Assembly (NCBI RefSeq): GCF_900142645.1
Contig: NZ_FRBP01000018.1
Coordinates: 28,729-92,728 of the forward strand
Direction of reading: 5' to 3'
Length of the DNA: 64,000 nt
Source of the DNA: Eubacterium callanderi
GTDB lineage: Bacteria; Bacillota; Clostridia; Eubacteriales; Eubacteriaceae
In this document: piece by piece, positions 42,320 through 50,483 of the stretch
Numbering within the stretch: the stretch's first letter is position 1
Layout of the letters: every line of letters starts with the position of its first letter
Position numbers and translations under genes: made by a program
Notes under the pieces: generated by a model
The model's database searches: none
What the model was told of the DNA's origin: nothing
The model's input: only the letters and a program-made list of their open reading frames with translations

Positions 42320-42677
42320 CGCTTCATGGATCGACGCCTATTGTCTGGATAAAAAGGGTGTCGAGAAGGTCTGGCAGGCCGAATGGAAGGCGATGAAATA
42401 TCTGCTTCATGGAAAAATGTTCGCCTATATGGGGGAGCATAAAACCGGTGATCCCATCGTCACCATGAAACTGCCGCCTGAGGAGGGACTGACTCTCCGG
42501 GCCGCTTATCCCGGCACGGTTATTCCCGGCTATTATATGAATAAAGTTCACTGGAACACGCTCTACCTCGAAGGCGGCGTGCCAGAGGACACGGTTCAAA
42601 AAATGCTCGACAGCGCCTACGAGACAGTCCTCAAAAGCCTTCCCAAAAAAGCACAGCGCGAAATTATCGAAGCTTAA
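42312..42677 (+). CDS. MmcQ/YjbR family protein
   Basis: A 121-residue protein. WQAEWKAMKYLLHGKMFAYMGE, then TMKLPPEEGLTLRAAYPGTVIPGYYMNKVHWNTLYLEG and DMLDSAYETVLKSLPKK-like C-terminal helices match the MmcQ/YjbR double-winged family. It is annotated as DNA-binding by structural similarity, but its function is not established. ATG 42312 overlaps the VOC stop, with GGAGGAA upstream. Confidence 0.83.
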   Translation: MNNASWIDAYCLDKKGVEKVWQAEWKAMKYLLHGKMFAYMGEHKTGDPIVTMKLPPEEGLTLRAAYPGTVIPGYYMNKVHWNTLYLEGGVPEDTVQKMLDSAYETVLKSLPKKAQREIIEA

Positions 42678-42680
42678 AGA

Positions 42681-42722
42681 AAAAGGAGAGGCTGCGGCGT
42701 TTTGCCGCAGCCTCTCCTTTTA
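42681..42722. terminator. Bidirectional hairpin terminator (family copy 6)
   Basis: AAAAGGAGAGGCTGCGGC-GTTTT-GCCGCAGCCTCTCCTTTT: a perfect 18-bp stem between convergent genes. Confidence 0.92.
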
Positions 42723-42745
42723 ATCTCTAAAGCAATCCCTTTAAC

Positions 42746-43837
42746 CTACCGGGTATCCTCCACTGGCTTAAACAGGTGGATGGTGCCCGTTTCGTTCAGA
42801 TGGCACAGCAGTGAGAGCACGATCGGAAAACCGAAAAGCCCTACAACGCCAAAAAGCTGCAGACCCACAAACATGCTGGCCAACGTAATCACCGGATGAA
42901 GGCCGATCTGGCTTCCCACAATTTTCGGTTCAATAATGTTTCGTACCACTGTGATCACCAGATAGACCAGCAGCAGCCCCAATGCCAGCGGATAGTTCCC
43001 CTGCAGGGCTGTAATCACAGTCCAGGGGATCATGATACCACCTGTGCCCAGTACCGGAAGAATATCGAACACCGCAATGACAAAGGCGATGATCAGAGCA
43101 TTGTCGACACCGATGAGGGTCAGGCCAATAACGAGCTCAACAAAGGTAATGCTCATGATGAGCGCATAGGAGCGGATACACACAAAGAGTGTTCCCACCA
43201 CGTATTCCTTGATCTGAACAAAAACTGTCCTGGTCTTTCCATTTAACTGGTGCATGACAAAGCCTGTCAGACGGTCATAGTCGATGGCGATAAAAAAGGT
43301 GGAAATAATGAGTAACAGCAGCTTGATAAAAAGCCCGGGCAGCGAAGACGCAATATCCGATACGGTGCCCATAGCCCCCATGGACAAGCTGGAAACCATC
43401 TGCCCCAGAGACTGCACCAGACGGTTAAACATCTCCTCAAGGGCTGCTACCAGGGCGGGATCCATCCTGAGCACTGACTGCTCTACCCCGTCAAAAATCC
43501 CCATGAGCACTGGCTCCACATGGAGGGCATAAATCTGGGGCAAATTAAAAATCAGCTCTCTGGAAGCCGCAAATGCCTTAACCCCGAGGAGTGAAATGAG
43601 CGTGCCGATGGTACCGTAAAAGACAAGCACCACCACAATCGCCGATATTTTCCCGTTCAGGCGCAGTTTTCCGGACAACAGGCGGATTGGCCCTTTCAGC
43701 AGATAGGCCAGAGCGAAGCCGATGATAAAAGGAGCCAGCAACGGCATGGCATATTTGAGTACCGCAAAGCACAGAAGCGCAAGAATGGCAAAATACATAA
43801 AATCAATGATAAAAGCCCGCCGTTTTTCAGTTTCCAT
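42746..43837 (-). CDS. AI-2E family transporter
   Basis: A 363-residue membrane protein with about eight helices. KYAMPLLAPFIIGFALAYLLKGPIRLL, DYDRLTGFVMHQL and VIAVFDILPVLGTGGIMIPWTVI-ALQGNYPLALGLLLVYL are the AI-2E/PerM family signatures. The family was named for autoinducer-2 export, but many members serve other roles such as sodium or proton antiport. It lies eight bases after the Na/Pi cotransporter gene, so it may share its phosphate-regulated transcript. Confidence 0.9.
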   Translation of the reverse strand: METEKRRAFIIDFMYFAILALLCFAVLKYAMPLLAPFIIGFALAYLLKGPIRLLSGKLRLNGKISAIVVVLVFYGTIGTLISLLGVKAFAASRELIFNLPQIYALHVEPVLMGIFDGVEQSVLRMDPALVAALEEMFNRLVQSLGQMVSSLSMGAMGTVSDIASSLPGLFIKLLLLIISTFFIAIDYDRLTGFVMHQLNGKTRTVFVQIKEYVVGTLFVCIRSYALIMSITFVELVIGLTLIGVDNALIIAFVIAVFDILPVLGTGGIMIPWTVITALQGNYPLALGLLLVYLVITVVRNIIEPKIVGSQIGLHPVITLASMFVGLQLFGVVGLFGFPIVLSLLCHLNETGTIHLFKPVEDTR

Positions 43838-43845
43838 ATTAATCC

Positions 43846-45522
43846 TTACCTCGCATAAGCTTCCTGTTCCATATCGACCGTTGTTTTGGAGGCGCTGGCC
43901 TGCACCAGCACCTTGCCGATGCTCAGGATATGATCGCCGATGCTCTCAATATCCATAAGTATTTCGGAATAAATCACACAGGCTTCGTCCGAACAGAGGC
44001 CTTTTCGCATCCGGGCAATCTGGTTTCTCTGGTAATCAAGCGTCAAATCATCCATTCTCTGTTCATAATCGGCAATTTCAGTCAGCCTCTTTTCAGTAAT
44101 GGCCTCCAGCCGGCTGAGTGAGTCCAGCACGCCAATGCTGACCTGCTGAAGCGACCGCATTTCTTCCTGGGCCTCCTCTGTAAATCCGATATGTTTTTCC
44201 TCCAGAAGCCTGGCCTGTTCACTGATATTGACCGCATGGTCCCCCACGCGCTCAAGGCTGCCGCAGATTTTGAAAAACGCGGAAACCAGAACCCCATCTT
44301 CTTCATTGAGCTCATAGGTTATGACATGCGAAATGTACCTGGAAATCTCGGTATTCAGATAATTGACATACTCTTCTGATTTTGCCACATCCTCTGTATA
44401 GCGGCTGCTTTTTTCCAAAACCCCTTGAAATGCCTGTTCCAGGTTCTCTGTGACCATTTTCGCCATGCGCCGCAGTTCACGCCACACACCGTTCACGATA
44501 ATGGCAGAGGTACCCATCTGGTATTCCAGCGAAGCCTCAACAGGCTTGATGTATAAAAGCTGGTGCTCGCCGCTTTTTTCTGAAGGGCGCTCGGGCAGAA
44601 TTCTGACCGCCGCCTTTGCCAGGAGCGTGCCAAAGGGCAGCAGCATCAGCGTTGTCGCAATATTGAACAGTGTGTGCATATTGGCGATCTGGGCTGCTGG
44701 ATTTGCCGGAGACAGGGACTCGACAAAGGCCGTAAGCGGCGTCAGCATGCAAATGACTGTAAAAACAACCGTTCCAATGATGTTAAACAGTAAATGGATG
44801 ACTGTGGTGCGCTTGGCGTTGCGGCTGGTGCCAATGGACGCCAGCACCGCGGTAATACAGGTCCCGATATTCTGTCCAAACAGCACATACACCGCACTTG
44901 GCAGGCCGATTACGCCGCTGACGGCCAGCGCCTGCAAAATTCCGACTGAAGCGGATGAAGACTGAATCGCAGCGGTAAAAACAGCCCCTGCCAGAATCCC
45001 GAGGGCCGGGTTCGAAAACCGGGTCATCAGATTGACAAAGGCCGGTGAGTCACGAAGCGGCATCATCGCTGTACTCATCATATCCATACCGATGAACAAA
45101 ATCCCCAGTCCGGCGACAATCAGGCCCCAGTGGTGCAGCTTAACCTTTTTGGTAAAAACCACCAATGCCACGCCGCAAAAAGCGAACAGCGGCGCCAGCG
45201 CCCCCACATCGAGCGCGATGAGCTGGCCCGTAATCGTCGTACCAATATTGGCGCCCATAATGATCCAGACCGCCTGAATCAGAGTCATCATCCCTGAGTT
45301 CACAAAGCCAACAACCATGACGGTTGTGGCGGATGAAGACTGAATGACCGCCGTGATGGCCGCCCCAACGGCCACTCCCAGAAACCGGTTGGCGGTCAGC
45401 CGCTCCAGTATCTGCTTCATACGATTGCCCGCAGCCGCTTCAAGACCCGAGCTCATCATCTGCATTCCGTACAGAAACAGGGCTAACCCTCCGAGTAAAC
45501 CCAAAACATCAGTAACACCCAT
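43846..45522 (-). CDS. Na+/phosphate cotransporter with PhoU-like domain
   Basis: A 558-residue protein. The N-terminal membrane part (about 1-310) carries two Na/Pi repeats with GAAITAVIQSSSATTVMVVGFVNSG and GAVFTAAIQSSSASVGILQALAV. The C-terminal PhoU-like helical domain (about 340-540) has LERVGDHAVNISEQ and IESIGDHILSIGK. It imports phosphate with Na+, fitting a sodium-using anaerobe. A Pho-box-like repeat and a hairpin leader lie upstream. ATG 45522 is 13 bases from GGAGG, a long spacing, but no other in-frame start exists. The next gene is eight bases downstream. Confidence 0.92.
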   Translation of the reverse strand: MGVTDVLGLLGGLALFLYGMQMMSSGLEAAAGNRMKQILERLTANRFLGVAVGAAITAVIQSSSATTVMVVGFVNSGMMTLIQAVWIIMGANIGTTITGQLIALDVGALAPLFAFCGVALVVFTKKVKLHHWGLIVAGLGILFIGMDMMSTAMMPLRDSPAFVNLMTRFSNPALGILAGAVFTAAIQSSSASVGILQALAVSGVIGLPSAVYVLFGQNIGTCITAVLASIGTSRNAKRTTVIHLLFNIIGTVVFTVICMLTPLTAFVESLSPANPAAQIANMHTLFNIATTLMLLPFGTLLAKAAVRILPERPSEKSGEHQLLYIKPVEASLEYQMGTSAIIVNGVWRELRRMAKMVTENLEQAFQGVLEKSSRYTEDVAKSEEYVNYLNTEISRYISHVITYELNEEDGVLVSAFFKICGSLERVGDHAVNISEQARLLEEKHIGFTEEAQEEMRSLQQVSIGVLDSLSRLEAITEKRLTEIADYEQRMDDLTLDYQRNQIARMRKGLCSDEACVIYSEILMDIESIGDHILSIGKVLVQASASKTTVDMEQEAYAR

Positions 45523-45563
45523 AACTTTTCACTTTCCTCCTACCAGATGAACCACCGTCACGC

Positions 45564-45604
45564 AAAAAGACACACCCCGTATCCCTGAGGGTACAGGCTG
45601 CGTC
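45564..45604 (-). terminator. Attenuator-like hairpin in the Na/Pi leader
   Basis: Minus strand: GACGCAGCCTGTACCCT pairs with GGGATACGGGGTGTGTC (two mismatches), followed by TTTTT. It lies inside the leader of the Na/Pi gene, directly behind a small reading frame. Confidence 0.6.
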
Positions 45605-45664
45605 TCACCTATTCTCAATGCGGATATTGTCTATAAAGACAAGGGCAACAACGGCATTGTTCAT
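45605..45664 (-). CDS. Putative 19-codon leader peptide upstream of Na/Pi gene
   Basis: ATG 45664 with GGAG eight bases upstream (two further in-frame ATGs at 45667 and 45670) opens a short frame, MNNAVVALVFIDNIRIENR. Its stop codon abuts the 5' base of the attenuator hairpin, the geometry of translation-coupled attenuation. No obvious regulatory codon run is visible. It is a candidate, not established. Confidence 0.35.
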   Translation of the reverse strand: MNNAVVALVFIDNIRIENR

Positions 45665-45694
45665 CATCATTTCTCCAAACAATCTGTTGATGTC

Positions 45695-45755
45695 ATTATA
45701 AAAGAGTGACTGCCAAAACACAATAGACTGCCGAAGATTTAACAAACATTTAACA
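45695..45755 (-). promoter_or_regulatory. Na/Pi promoter with Pho-box-like repeats
   Basis: Minus-strand -10 TATAAT (45700-45695) and weak -35 TTGTGT (45723-45718). Upstream, the plus strand reads TTAACA-5 bp-TTAACA (45739-45744, 45750-45755), the pattern of Bacillus PhoP boxes, here about 50-67 bp upstream of the start. A phosphate transporter gene follows. Confidence 0.65.
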
Positions 45756-45858
45756 ATTCACGCTTGACATTCATATAAGAGGACCGCGGCATTCTGGTTT
45801 TGCTTTTTGTCCTTTAACTGGTACAATAAAGACAACCGATACATCGAGGAGGTATCCA

Positions 45859-46605
45859 ATGTTCAGCACCCTTTATCTCAGTGGCTTTTCCATTGACCGG
45901 AATGATCCGGCCTACACTCAGAGCTATCTTTCCAACCTGCCAGTCATTCAGCAGCTTGAGCCCTTTTTCTTTGAAAAGAACGTCACTTTTTTCTGCGGCG
46001 AAAACGGTACCGGCAAATCTACCCTGCTGGAGGCACTGGCGGTGAAGTATGGCTTTAACCCAGAGGGCGGGTCAAAGAATTTTGATTTTCATTCCCACGA
46101 TACCCACTCCGTCCTGTATCAGTTCATCAATCTGACCAAGGGCCTCGCCCTTCCCAAAGACAATTTCTTTCTAAGAGCTGAGAGCTTTTACAATGTTGCG
46201 GCAGAAATTGACCGGATGGAGAATGAACCCGAAGGGACTGGCCTGTACAAAAGCTACGGCGGTCGCTCTCTTCATGCCCAGTCCCACGGCGAAAGCTTTC
46301 TGGCACTGGTCCAGAGCCGCTTCCGAGGCAAGGGACTTTATATTCTAGACGAGCCCGAGGCCGCCCTGTCCGCCTCACGCCAGATGACACTGTTATCCCT
46401 GATCCACAACCTGGCACGGGACGGCTCCCAGTTTATTGTCGCGACCCACTCTCCCATTCTGCTGGCCTGCCCCAAGGCAGATATTTATGTTTTATCCCCC
46501 GATGGCCGTCTGTCCCTGACCTCCTACAGAGATACCGAGCCCTATTGCCTGACCAAAATGTTCCTCGATGACCCTGAACGGTTGCTGCACTATTTACTGG
46601 ACTGA
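45859..46605 (+). CDS. AAA-type ATPase, ABC/RecF-like single domain
   Basis: A 248-residue protein with Walker A CGENGTGKSTLLEALAV (about residues 50-65), Walker B GLYILDEPEAALS and a switch histidine in FIVATHSPILLACPKADIYVLSPDG. The signature region is AQSHGESFLALVQSRF. It is an ATPase of the type found as a stand-alone AAA_21/AAA_23 protein and lacks a transporter partner. Similar proteins are annotated as predicted ATPases of unknown process. ATG 45859 follows GAGGAGG. Confidence 0.83.
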   Translation: MFSTLYLSGFSIDRNDPAYTQSYLSNLPVIQQLEPFFFEKNVTFFCGENGTGKSTLLEALAVKYGFNPEGGSKNFDFHSHDTHSVLYQFINLTKGLALPKDNFFLRAESFYNVAAEIDRMENEPEGTGLYKSYGGRSLHAQSHGESFLALVQSRFRGKGLYILDEPEAALSASRQMTLLSLIHNLARDGSQFIVATHSPILLACPKADIYVLSPDGRLSLTSYRDTEPYCLTKMFLDDPERLLHYLLD

Positions 46606-46623
46606 AAAACTTTATTTTCTTCC

Positions 46624-46654
46624 TTGACTCTGCCATTATGTGAGGGATTATACT
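46624..46654 (+). promoter_or_regulatory. MerR-type promoter (19-bp spacer)
   Basis: TTGACT (46624-46629), 19-bp spacer, TATACT (46649-46654). A 19-bp spacer is the hallmark of promoters activated by MerR regulators; the merR gene follows. Confidence 0.6.
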
Positions 46655-46697
46655 AAGGATGAGCTCAAGAAAACCAACTTTGAAAGGAGATGGGAAT

Positions 46698-47519
46698 ATG
46701 CTGAAAATTGGAAAATTTTCTAAACTTTGCCACGTCAGCGTCCGAATGCTGCGCCATTTTGAGGAGATGGGGCTTCTGCTTCCAGAACGGGTTGACCCCT
46801 TTACCGGCTACCGTTACTACACAGCTTCTCAGCTGACGACTGTCAGCACCATTGTCTCTCTGCAGCGCATGGGCCTGAGCCTGACAGCCATCGGTGAAAT
46901 TCTTGAAAGCAGCAGCACTTCCCAGGCTCTTGAAACGCACATTGAAGCCTGCTACCAGAAGAAGCTGAAGGAAGCTGAAAAACTGCAGGTTCAGCTCTGG
47001 CAGCTGAAAGCCGCTGGTGAAAGGCTTCGCAGAAAGGAAGAAATCATGAAAAATTATATCGTTGTTGCAAAAGAATTACCCTCCTGTCAGGTTGCAAGCC
47101 TGCGTGATACCCTGAGTACCTACACTGAAGAAGGCCGCCTCTGGGAAAAGCTGCACGCTGAAATCGCACCCCAGCATCCCAAGTTCGCCACCCCGCCCTT
47201 CAGCACCGCGACCTACCACGATGCAGAATACAATGAAGCCAACCCGGATGTAGAAGTTCAGGTGTCTGTCATTGGCAGCTACCAGGATACCGGGCACGTC
47301 TATTTTAAAAAACTGCCCGCCCGCCTGGTGGCAAGCGTCACTTTCACTGGCGCCTATGACCAGATCACCGATGTCAACATCACAGCCATGAGGTGGATTG
47401 AGGAAAACGGCTACCGAACCAACGGCACCATGTTCAATGTCTACCATGTGGGGCCTGGCGATACCAGCGAGCCTGAAAAATGGGTAACAGAATGCTGCTT
47501 CCCCATTGCCGCCAAATAA
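46698..47519 (+). CDS. MerR family regulator with GyrI-like effector domain
   Basis: About 273 residues. The winged helix is LKIGKFSKLCHVSVRMLRHFEEMGLLLPERVDPFTGYRYYTASQL. Then come a coiled coil and a GyrI-like ligand domain (about 115-273, with VVAKELPSCQVASLRDTL and FKKLPARLVASVTFTGAYDQITDVNITAMRWIEENGY). It is a sensor-activator of BltR/BmrR type. ATG 46698 follows AAAGGAG; the upstream ATG at 46659 has no ribosome site. A 19-bp-spacer promoter suggests autoregulation. No efflux gene is adjacent. Confidence 0.9.
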   Translation: MLKIGKFSKLCHVSVRMLRHFEEMGLLLPERVDPFTGYRYYTASQLTTVSTIVSLQRMGLSLTAIGEILESSSTSQALETHIEACYQKKLKEAEKLQVQLWQLKAAGERLRRKEEIMKNYIVVAKELPSCQVASLRDTLSTYTEEGRLWEKLHAEIAPQHPKFATPPFSTATYHDAEYNEANPDVEVQVSVIGSYQDTGHVYFKKLPARLVASVTFTGAYDQITDVNITAMRWIEENGYRTNGTMFNVYHVGPGDTSEPEKWVTECCFPIAAK

Positions 47520-47526
47520 GCGAAAC

Positions 47527-47558
47527 GCCATCTAACGGAGAAATTCGTCAGATGGCAT
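47527..47558 (+). terminator. Terminator after merR
   Basis: GCCATCT and AGATGGC around AACGGAGAAATTCGTC-derived loop, followed by ATTTTAAATTT. Confidence 0.6.
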
Positions 47559-47565
47559 TTTAAAT

Positions 47566-48267
47566 TTAGATAATAATTTGCTTTTGAAGATAGAGCAAAT
47601 CCAAATGATAGACATCCTCTGAGACAATATGCTGCTGGCTGCACCATTTTTCGAGATCCTCTGCGCTTAAAAGTAACAAATTAGGCAGCTGCGGATCAAA
47701 CTCTATTTTTAACTGGGTGCCGAGCGTGACGGCAAAATGAAATTTCTTAAAGCGCTCCGGCTTTTTCTTCCGCGTCATACGGGCTGTCTGAAGTTCTGCG
47801 TAAATCCACGGTGTTTCTTCAACGGTTCCCTCCTTCTTCAGCGAATGATATGGGTTCAGGAAAATCACACACTCACACTGGGCGATCATCTTGCCCAAGG
47901 CCATGTGCAGGACAGGGTAGACATGGCCGGGCGCAAATCCCCCGGCTACCAGCTCGTCTGCTGCCTTCCAGATCCACGAATCCACAAAGACTGAAACTCC
48001 CAGCTCTTTCTGAAGCCAGCGCTCAAGCCTGGACGCCAAAGGCCCATCTGCCAGAGCGTGGGATAAAAACACCTGGAATTTGAGCTCTGGAAACCACTCG
48101 GAAAGCAGAGCCTCGCCGTCAAAAGCGGCCCCCATTCCGAGGTATTTTTTCAGTTCCTCCACAACTTTCGCCTGATTCACACTTTCATCCGCATCTGAGC
48201 ATGGCGCTCCCTTTTCCAGCCGGGCCATCTCTTTTTCATCCATTGTTAAGTTAAACGCTGTAAACAT
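47566..48267 (-). CDS. TIR-like domain protein (orphan)
   Basis: About 233 residues. A TIR-type fold is suggested by KFQVFLSHALADGPLASRLERWLQKELGVSVFVDSWIW (strand A and helix A), IAQCECVIFLNPYHSL (strand D), and ETPWIYAELQTARM, where W-x-x-A-E-L fits the conserved catalytic Glu region of NAD-cleaving TIR domains. The N-terminal ~65 residues are unlike TIR. TIR proteins in bacteria often act in antiphage defence or as NADases, but no sensor partner is adjacent. The start is ATG 48267 behind GAGG. Function inferred only. Confidence 0.68.
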   Translation of the reverse strand: MFTAFNLTMDEKEMARLEKGAPCSDADESVNQAKVVEELKKYLGMGAAFDGEALLSEWFPELKFQVFLSHALADGPLASRLERWLQKELGVSVFVDSWIWKAADELVAGGFAPGHVYPVLHMALGKMIAQCECVIFLNPYHSLKKEGTVEETPWIYAELQTARMTRKKKPERFKKFHFAVTLGTQLKIEFDPQLPNLLLLSAEDLEKWCSQQHIVSEDVYHLDLLYLQKQIII

Positions 48268-48411
48268 CTCGTACCTCATTTCAAAATAAAATCGCTTGAA
48301 TTTTTGTTAAAACAAAATATCCGGTGCCGTTGCAATGGTTTACGTTTCTTGTAAATCAATTATATCGGATTCATTTCCTTTTGTAAAATAGATTTGCAGA
48401 TATATTTTGAC

Positions 48412-48455
48412 AAAAAAATCCCGGTTTTGTTGCCCCATTCGCATACAAAACCGGG
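48412..48455 (-). terminator. Terminator after marR
   Basis: Minus strand: ACCCGGTTTTGT pairs with ACAAAACCGGG (48455-48420), followed by ATTTTTTTG. It ends the His-rich marR gene. The 48268-48411 gap holds nothing else recognised. Confidence 0.85.
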
Positions 48456-48469
48456 TAAATCATATCGAA

Positions 48470-49144
48470 TTATTCCTCTTCTTGTTCTTCATTAAGAACA
48501 TCCAGTACAATTTTATCCTCTTCCTCTGCTTCTGGATGGCGCGGAGGCTGCGGATGCTCTGGATCATGGGGGCCGGGGCCGTGATGAGGACCGTGCGGGC
48601 CGCCAAAGTGCTCATGATGAGGGCCATGATGCGGGCCATGGGGACCTCCGTGCGGTAAATGAGGATGCGGCGGGGCAAGCGGTGGCATTTCTTCATCCAT
48701 ATCCGCTACTTTATCTTCCAGTGAGGTGATCAGCTTATCGAAAAGCACCGTGAGGGTTTCTTTTTCTTCTTCCGATAAAACATCAAAAAGAAAATCTGCG
48801 GATTCATCCTTTCGGCTTTTGATGGTTTCTGCCAGCGCTCTTCCTTCCTCTGTCAGATAAACGTTCCTGTTTCGCTTGTCCTCTTCATTTCTTTGGCGTT
48901 CCACCAGCCCGTTCCGTTCAAGCTTGATGATCAGCTCGCTCAGAGACGCCGGGCGTATGCCGGACTGCTCAGTCAGCAGCTTCTGGCTGACGCCGTCATT
49001 TTCAGCCAGCATCACAAGCACTTTTCCCTGTCCGTGGTGTGGGTCTTCCTTTGGCCCTCTCGGCGCAAAGCGGCGCATTCCCTGGTGCATTAAAACCTGG
49101 TATTTTCTGAACTGTTCCATTAATTTTTCATTGAGTTCGTTCAT
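48470..49144 (-). CDS. MarR family regulator with His-rich C-terminal tail
   Basis: A 224-residue protein. The N-terminal MarR winged helix (about 30-150) reads KVLVMLAENDGVSQKLLTEQSGIRPASLSELIIKLERNGLVERQRN. The last ~70 residues are an unusual extension rich in His, Gly and Pro (PHGPHHGPHHEHFGGPHGPHH), followed by an acidic end (AEEEDKIVLDVLNEEQEEE). The tail suggests metal binding, for example Ni, Zn or Cu. Two AAGGTACCTT-type palindromes flank its promoter, pointing to autoregulation. ATG 49144 follows AAAAGGAG. Confidence 0.87.
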   Translation of the reverse strand: MNELNEKLMEQFRKYQVLMHQGMRRFAPRGPKEDPHHGQGKVLVMLAENDGVSQKLLTEQSGIRPASLSELIIKLERNGLVERQRNEEDKRNRNVYLTEEGRALAETIKSRKDESADFLFDVLSEEEKETLTVLFDKLITSLEDKVADMDEEMPPLAPPHPHLPHGGPHGPHHGPHHEHFGGPHGPHHGPGPHDPEHPQPPRHPEAEEEDKIVLDVLNEEQEEE

Positions 49145-49202
49145 TTTTTATCTCCTTTTCGATTCGTGAAGCGAGGGCGTTCCGCCGCCGCTTCTTTTAT
49201 TC

Positions 49203-49256
49203 AGGTACCTTATGATTGAATTTTACACCCTTTCCACACATTTGTCAAGGTACCTT
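49203..49256 (-). promoter_or_regulatory. marR promoter with two AGGTACCT operators
   Basis: Minus strand: TTGACA (49248-49243), 17-bp spacer, TAAAAT (49225-49220). Palindromes AAGGTACCTT at 49247-49256 and AGGTACCT at 49203-49210 flank the promoter, so MarR binding would block RNA polymerase. Confidence 0.75.
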
Positions 49257-49343
49257 ATTAATTTTTTTAAAGTTTTGTTGCATGGCACCGTTCCAAAGTG
49301 TAAAATAAGGGTATTCCATTAAGAAAAGTAAGAAAAGGAGCAA

Positions 49344-49811
49344 ATGATGTTACAGCAAGGTACCAAGGCCCCGGATTTCACACTGCCTGATAAAGACAAA
49401 CATCCGGTCAGCCTTTCTGATTTTAAAGGAAAAAAGGTTATTCTTTATTTTTATCCCAAGGACAATACAAAGGGCTGCACCACCCAGGCCTGCACTTTCC
49501 GGGACGCGTATTCTGAATTTGAGGCTCTGGGCGCGGTTGTCATTGGCGTCAGCAAGGACAGCACCCGCTCGCACACCAATTTTGCCTCGAAGTATGAGCT
49601 GCCCTTTCTGCTGCTCTCCGACCCGGAAACCGAGGTTATCCAGGCCTATGATGTATGGAAGGAAAAGAAAATGTACGGCAAAACCTATATGGGCATTGTG
49701 CGCACCACCTACATCATTGACGAAGCTGGTATGATCGAAAAGGTTTATGAAAAAGTAAAGCCCGCCGAAAACGCCGACCAGATTCTGGAGCATTTAAAGG
49801 GCGAGGCATAA
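49344..49811 (+). CDS. bcp: Thioredoxin-dependent peroxiredoxin Bcp
   Basis: A 155-residue peroxidase that reduces hydrogen peroxide and alkyl hydroperoxides using thioredoxin. The core is FYPKDNTKGCTTQACTFRD, with the peroxidatic Cys at KGC and the resolving Cys five residues later (CTTQAC), the Bcp/PrxQ arrangement. Other Prx motifs: GTKAPDFTLPD and GVSKDSTRSHTNFASKYELPFLLLSD. It is monocistronic, beside the divergent marR gene. ATG 49344 or 49347 follows AAGGAG. A hairpin follows directly. Confidence 0.95.
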   Translation: MMLQQGTKAPDFTLPDKDKHPVSLSDFKGKKVILYFYPKDNTKGCTTQACTFRDAYSEFEALGAVVIGVSKDSTRSHTNFASKYELPFLLLSDPETEVIQAYDVWKEKKMYGKTYMGIVRTTYIIDEAGMIEKVYEKVKPAENADQILEHLKGEA

Positions 49812-49816
49812 TCAAA

Positions 49817-49860
49817 TAAAGGCAGCCTTGAGGATTATTGATAGTCCAGGCTGCCTTTAT
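49817..49860 (+). terminator. Terminator after bcp
   Basis: AAAGGCAGCCT (49818-49828) and AGGCTGCCTTT (49848-49858) around a 19-base loop, followed by AT-rich sequence. Confidence 0.75.
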
Positions 49861-49958
49861 CTGGTTTTTAAGCAGGATGGGACAGTGTTCAGCCTGTATC
49901 CGGACAAGGGTGCCGCCATCAAAAAAACAAGAGACAGCTCCGCTGCTGCGATGCTGTC

Positions 49959-50483
49959 TCAACACTCAGACTGCCATATTTTCCCGCTCTCTAGCAGTTT
50001 CCTGACATCCCGGCTGTTCTGGCAGAAAAAAACCTTTTCGGGATAAGCTTCCTGAAGACTGCGGTACCAGTCCCTGTGGCGTTTACTGCGCCCGTCCTTT
50101 AAAATCCACTTGGCGAAGGCATAGTCAAATTTTTCCTCACAGCCCTCCGCCATGCTCTCCCGGACCTGGTTCCTGGATTTGAGGTAGCGCAGACAGGCTC
50201 TCGGAAAGCAGACCCGCCTCGGCAGGCAGAGCATCATGATCTTATCCGCCGCAGCCATGCGAAGCCCGCAGTGGAGATCGCCGTAGTTGCCGTCGATGAT
50301 CCAGTCGTCCTGAGCCATAAAGGCTGTGACCACCGCCCTCGCTTCTGCGCGGTCCCGCTCCTGCCAGCCTGGAAGGAAGTTGACCTTATCCAGATGGAGC
50401 ACCGGATACCCGGTCTCCTCCCCCAGATGTTTAGCAAGCGTCGACTTGCCTGATCCGCTGTAACCAATCACTGCGATTTTCAT
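49959..50483 (-). CDS. FlaR-like (DNA topology modulation) P-loop kinase
   Basis: A 174-residue P-loop protein with Walker [12 protein letters not shown] at the N-terminus, VLHLDKVNFLPGWQERDRAEARAVV and WIIDGNYGDLHCGLRMAAADKIMMLCLPR, and a basic C-terminal part. The family is annotated as 'topology modulation protein FlaR' and resembles adenylate kinases, but its real activity is not settled. Its start overlaps the stop of the secreted protein gene (50480), so they share a transcript. Confidence 0.82.
   Translation of the reverse strand: MKIAVIGYSGSGKSTLAKHLGEETGYPVLHLDKVNFLPGWQERDRAEARAVVTAFMAQDDWIIDGNYGDLHCGLRMAAADKIMMLCLPRRVCFPRACLRYLKSRNQVRESMAEGCEEKFDYAFAKWILKDGRSKRHRDWYRSLQEAYPEKVFFCQNSRDVRKLLESGKIWQSEC

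Noticed and set aside
49354..49363. A third MarR operator (AAGGTACCAAGG) inside bcp
   Set aside because: It lies within codons for Gln-Gly-Thr-Lys and lacks the full palindrome; probably coincidence.
49828..50046. Small plus-strand frame after bcp
   Set aside because: Starts inside the bcp terminator and overlaps the FlaR-like gene antisense; no ribosome site.
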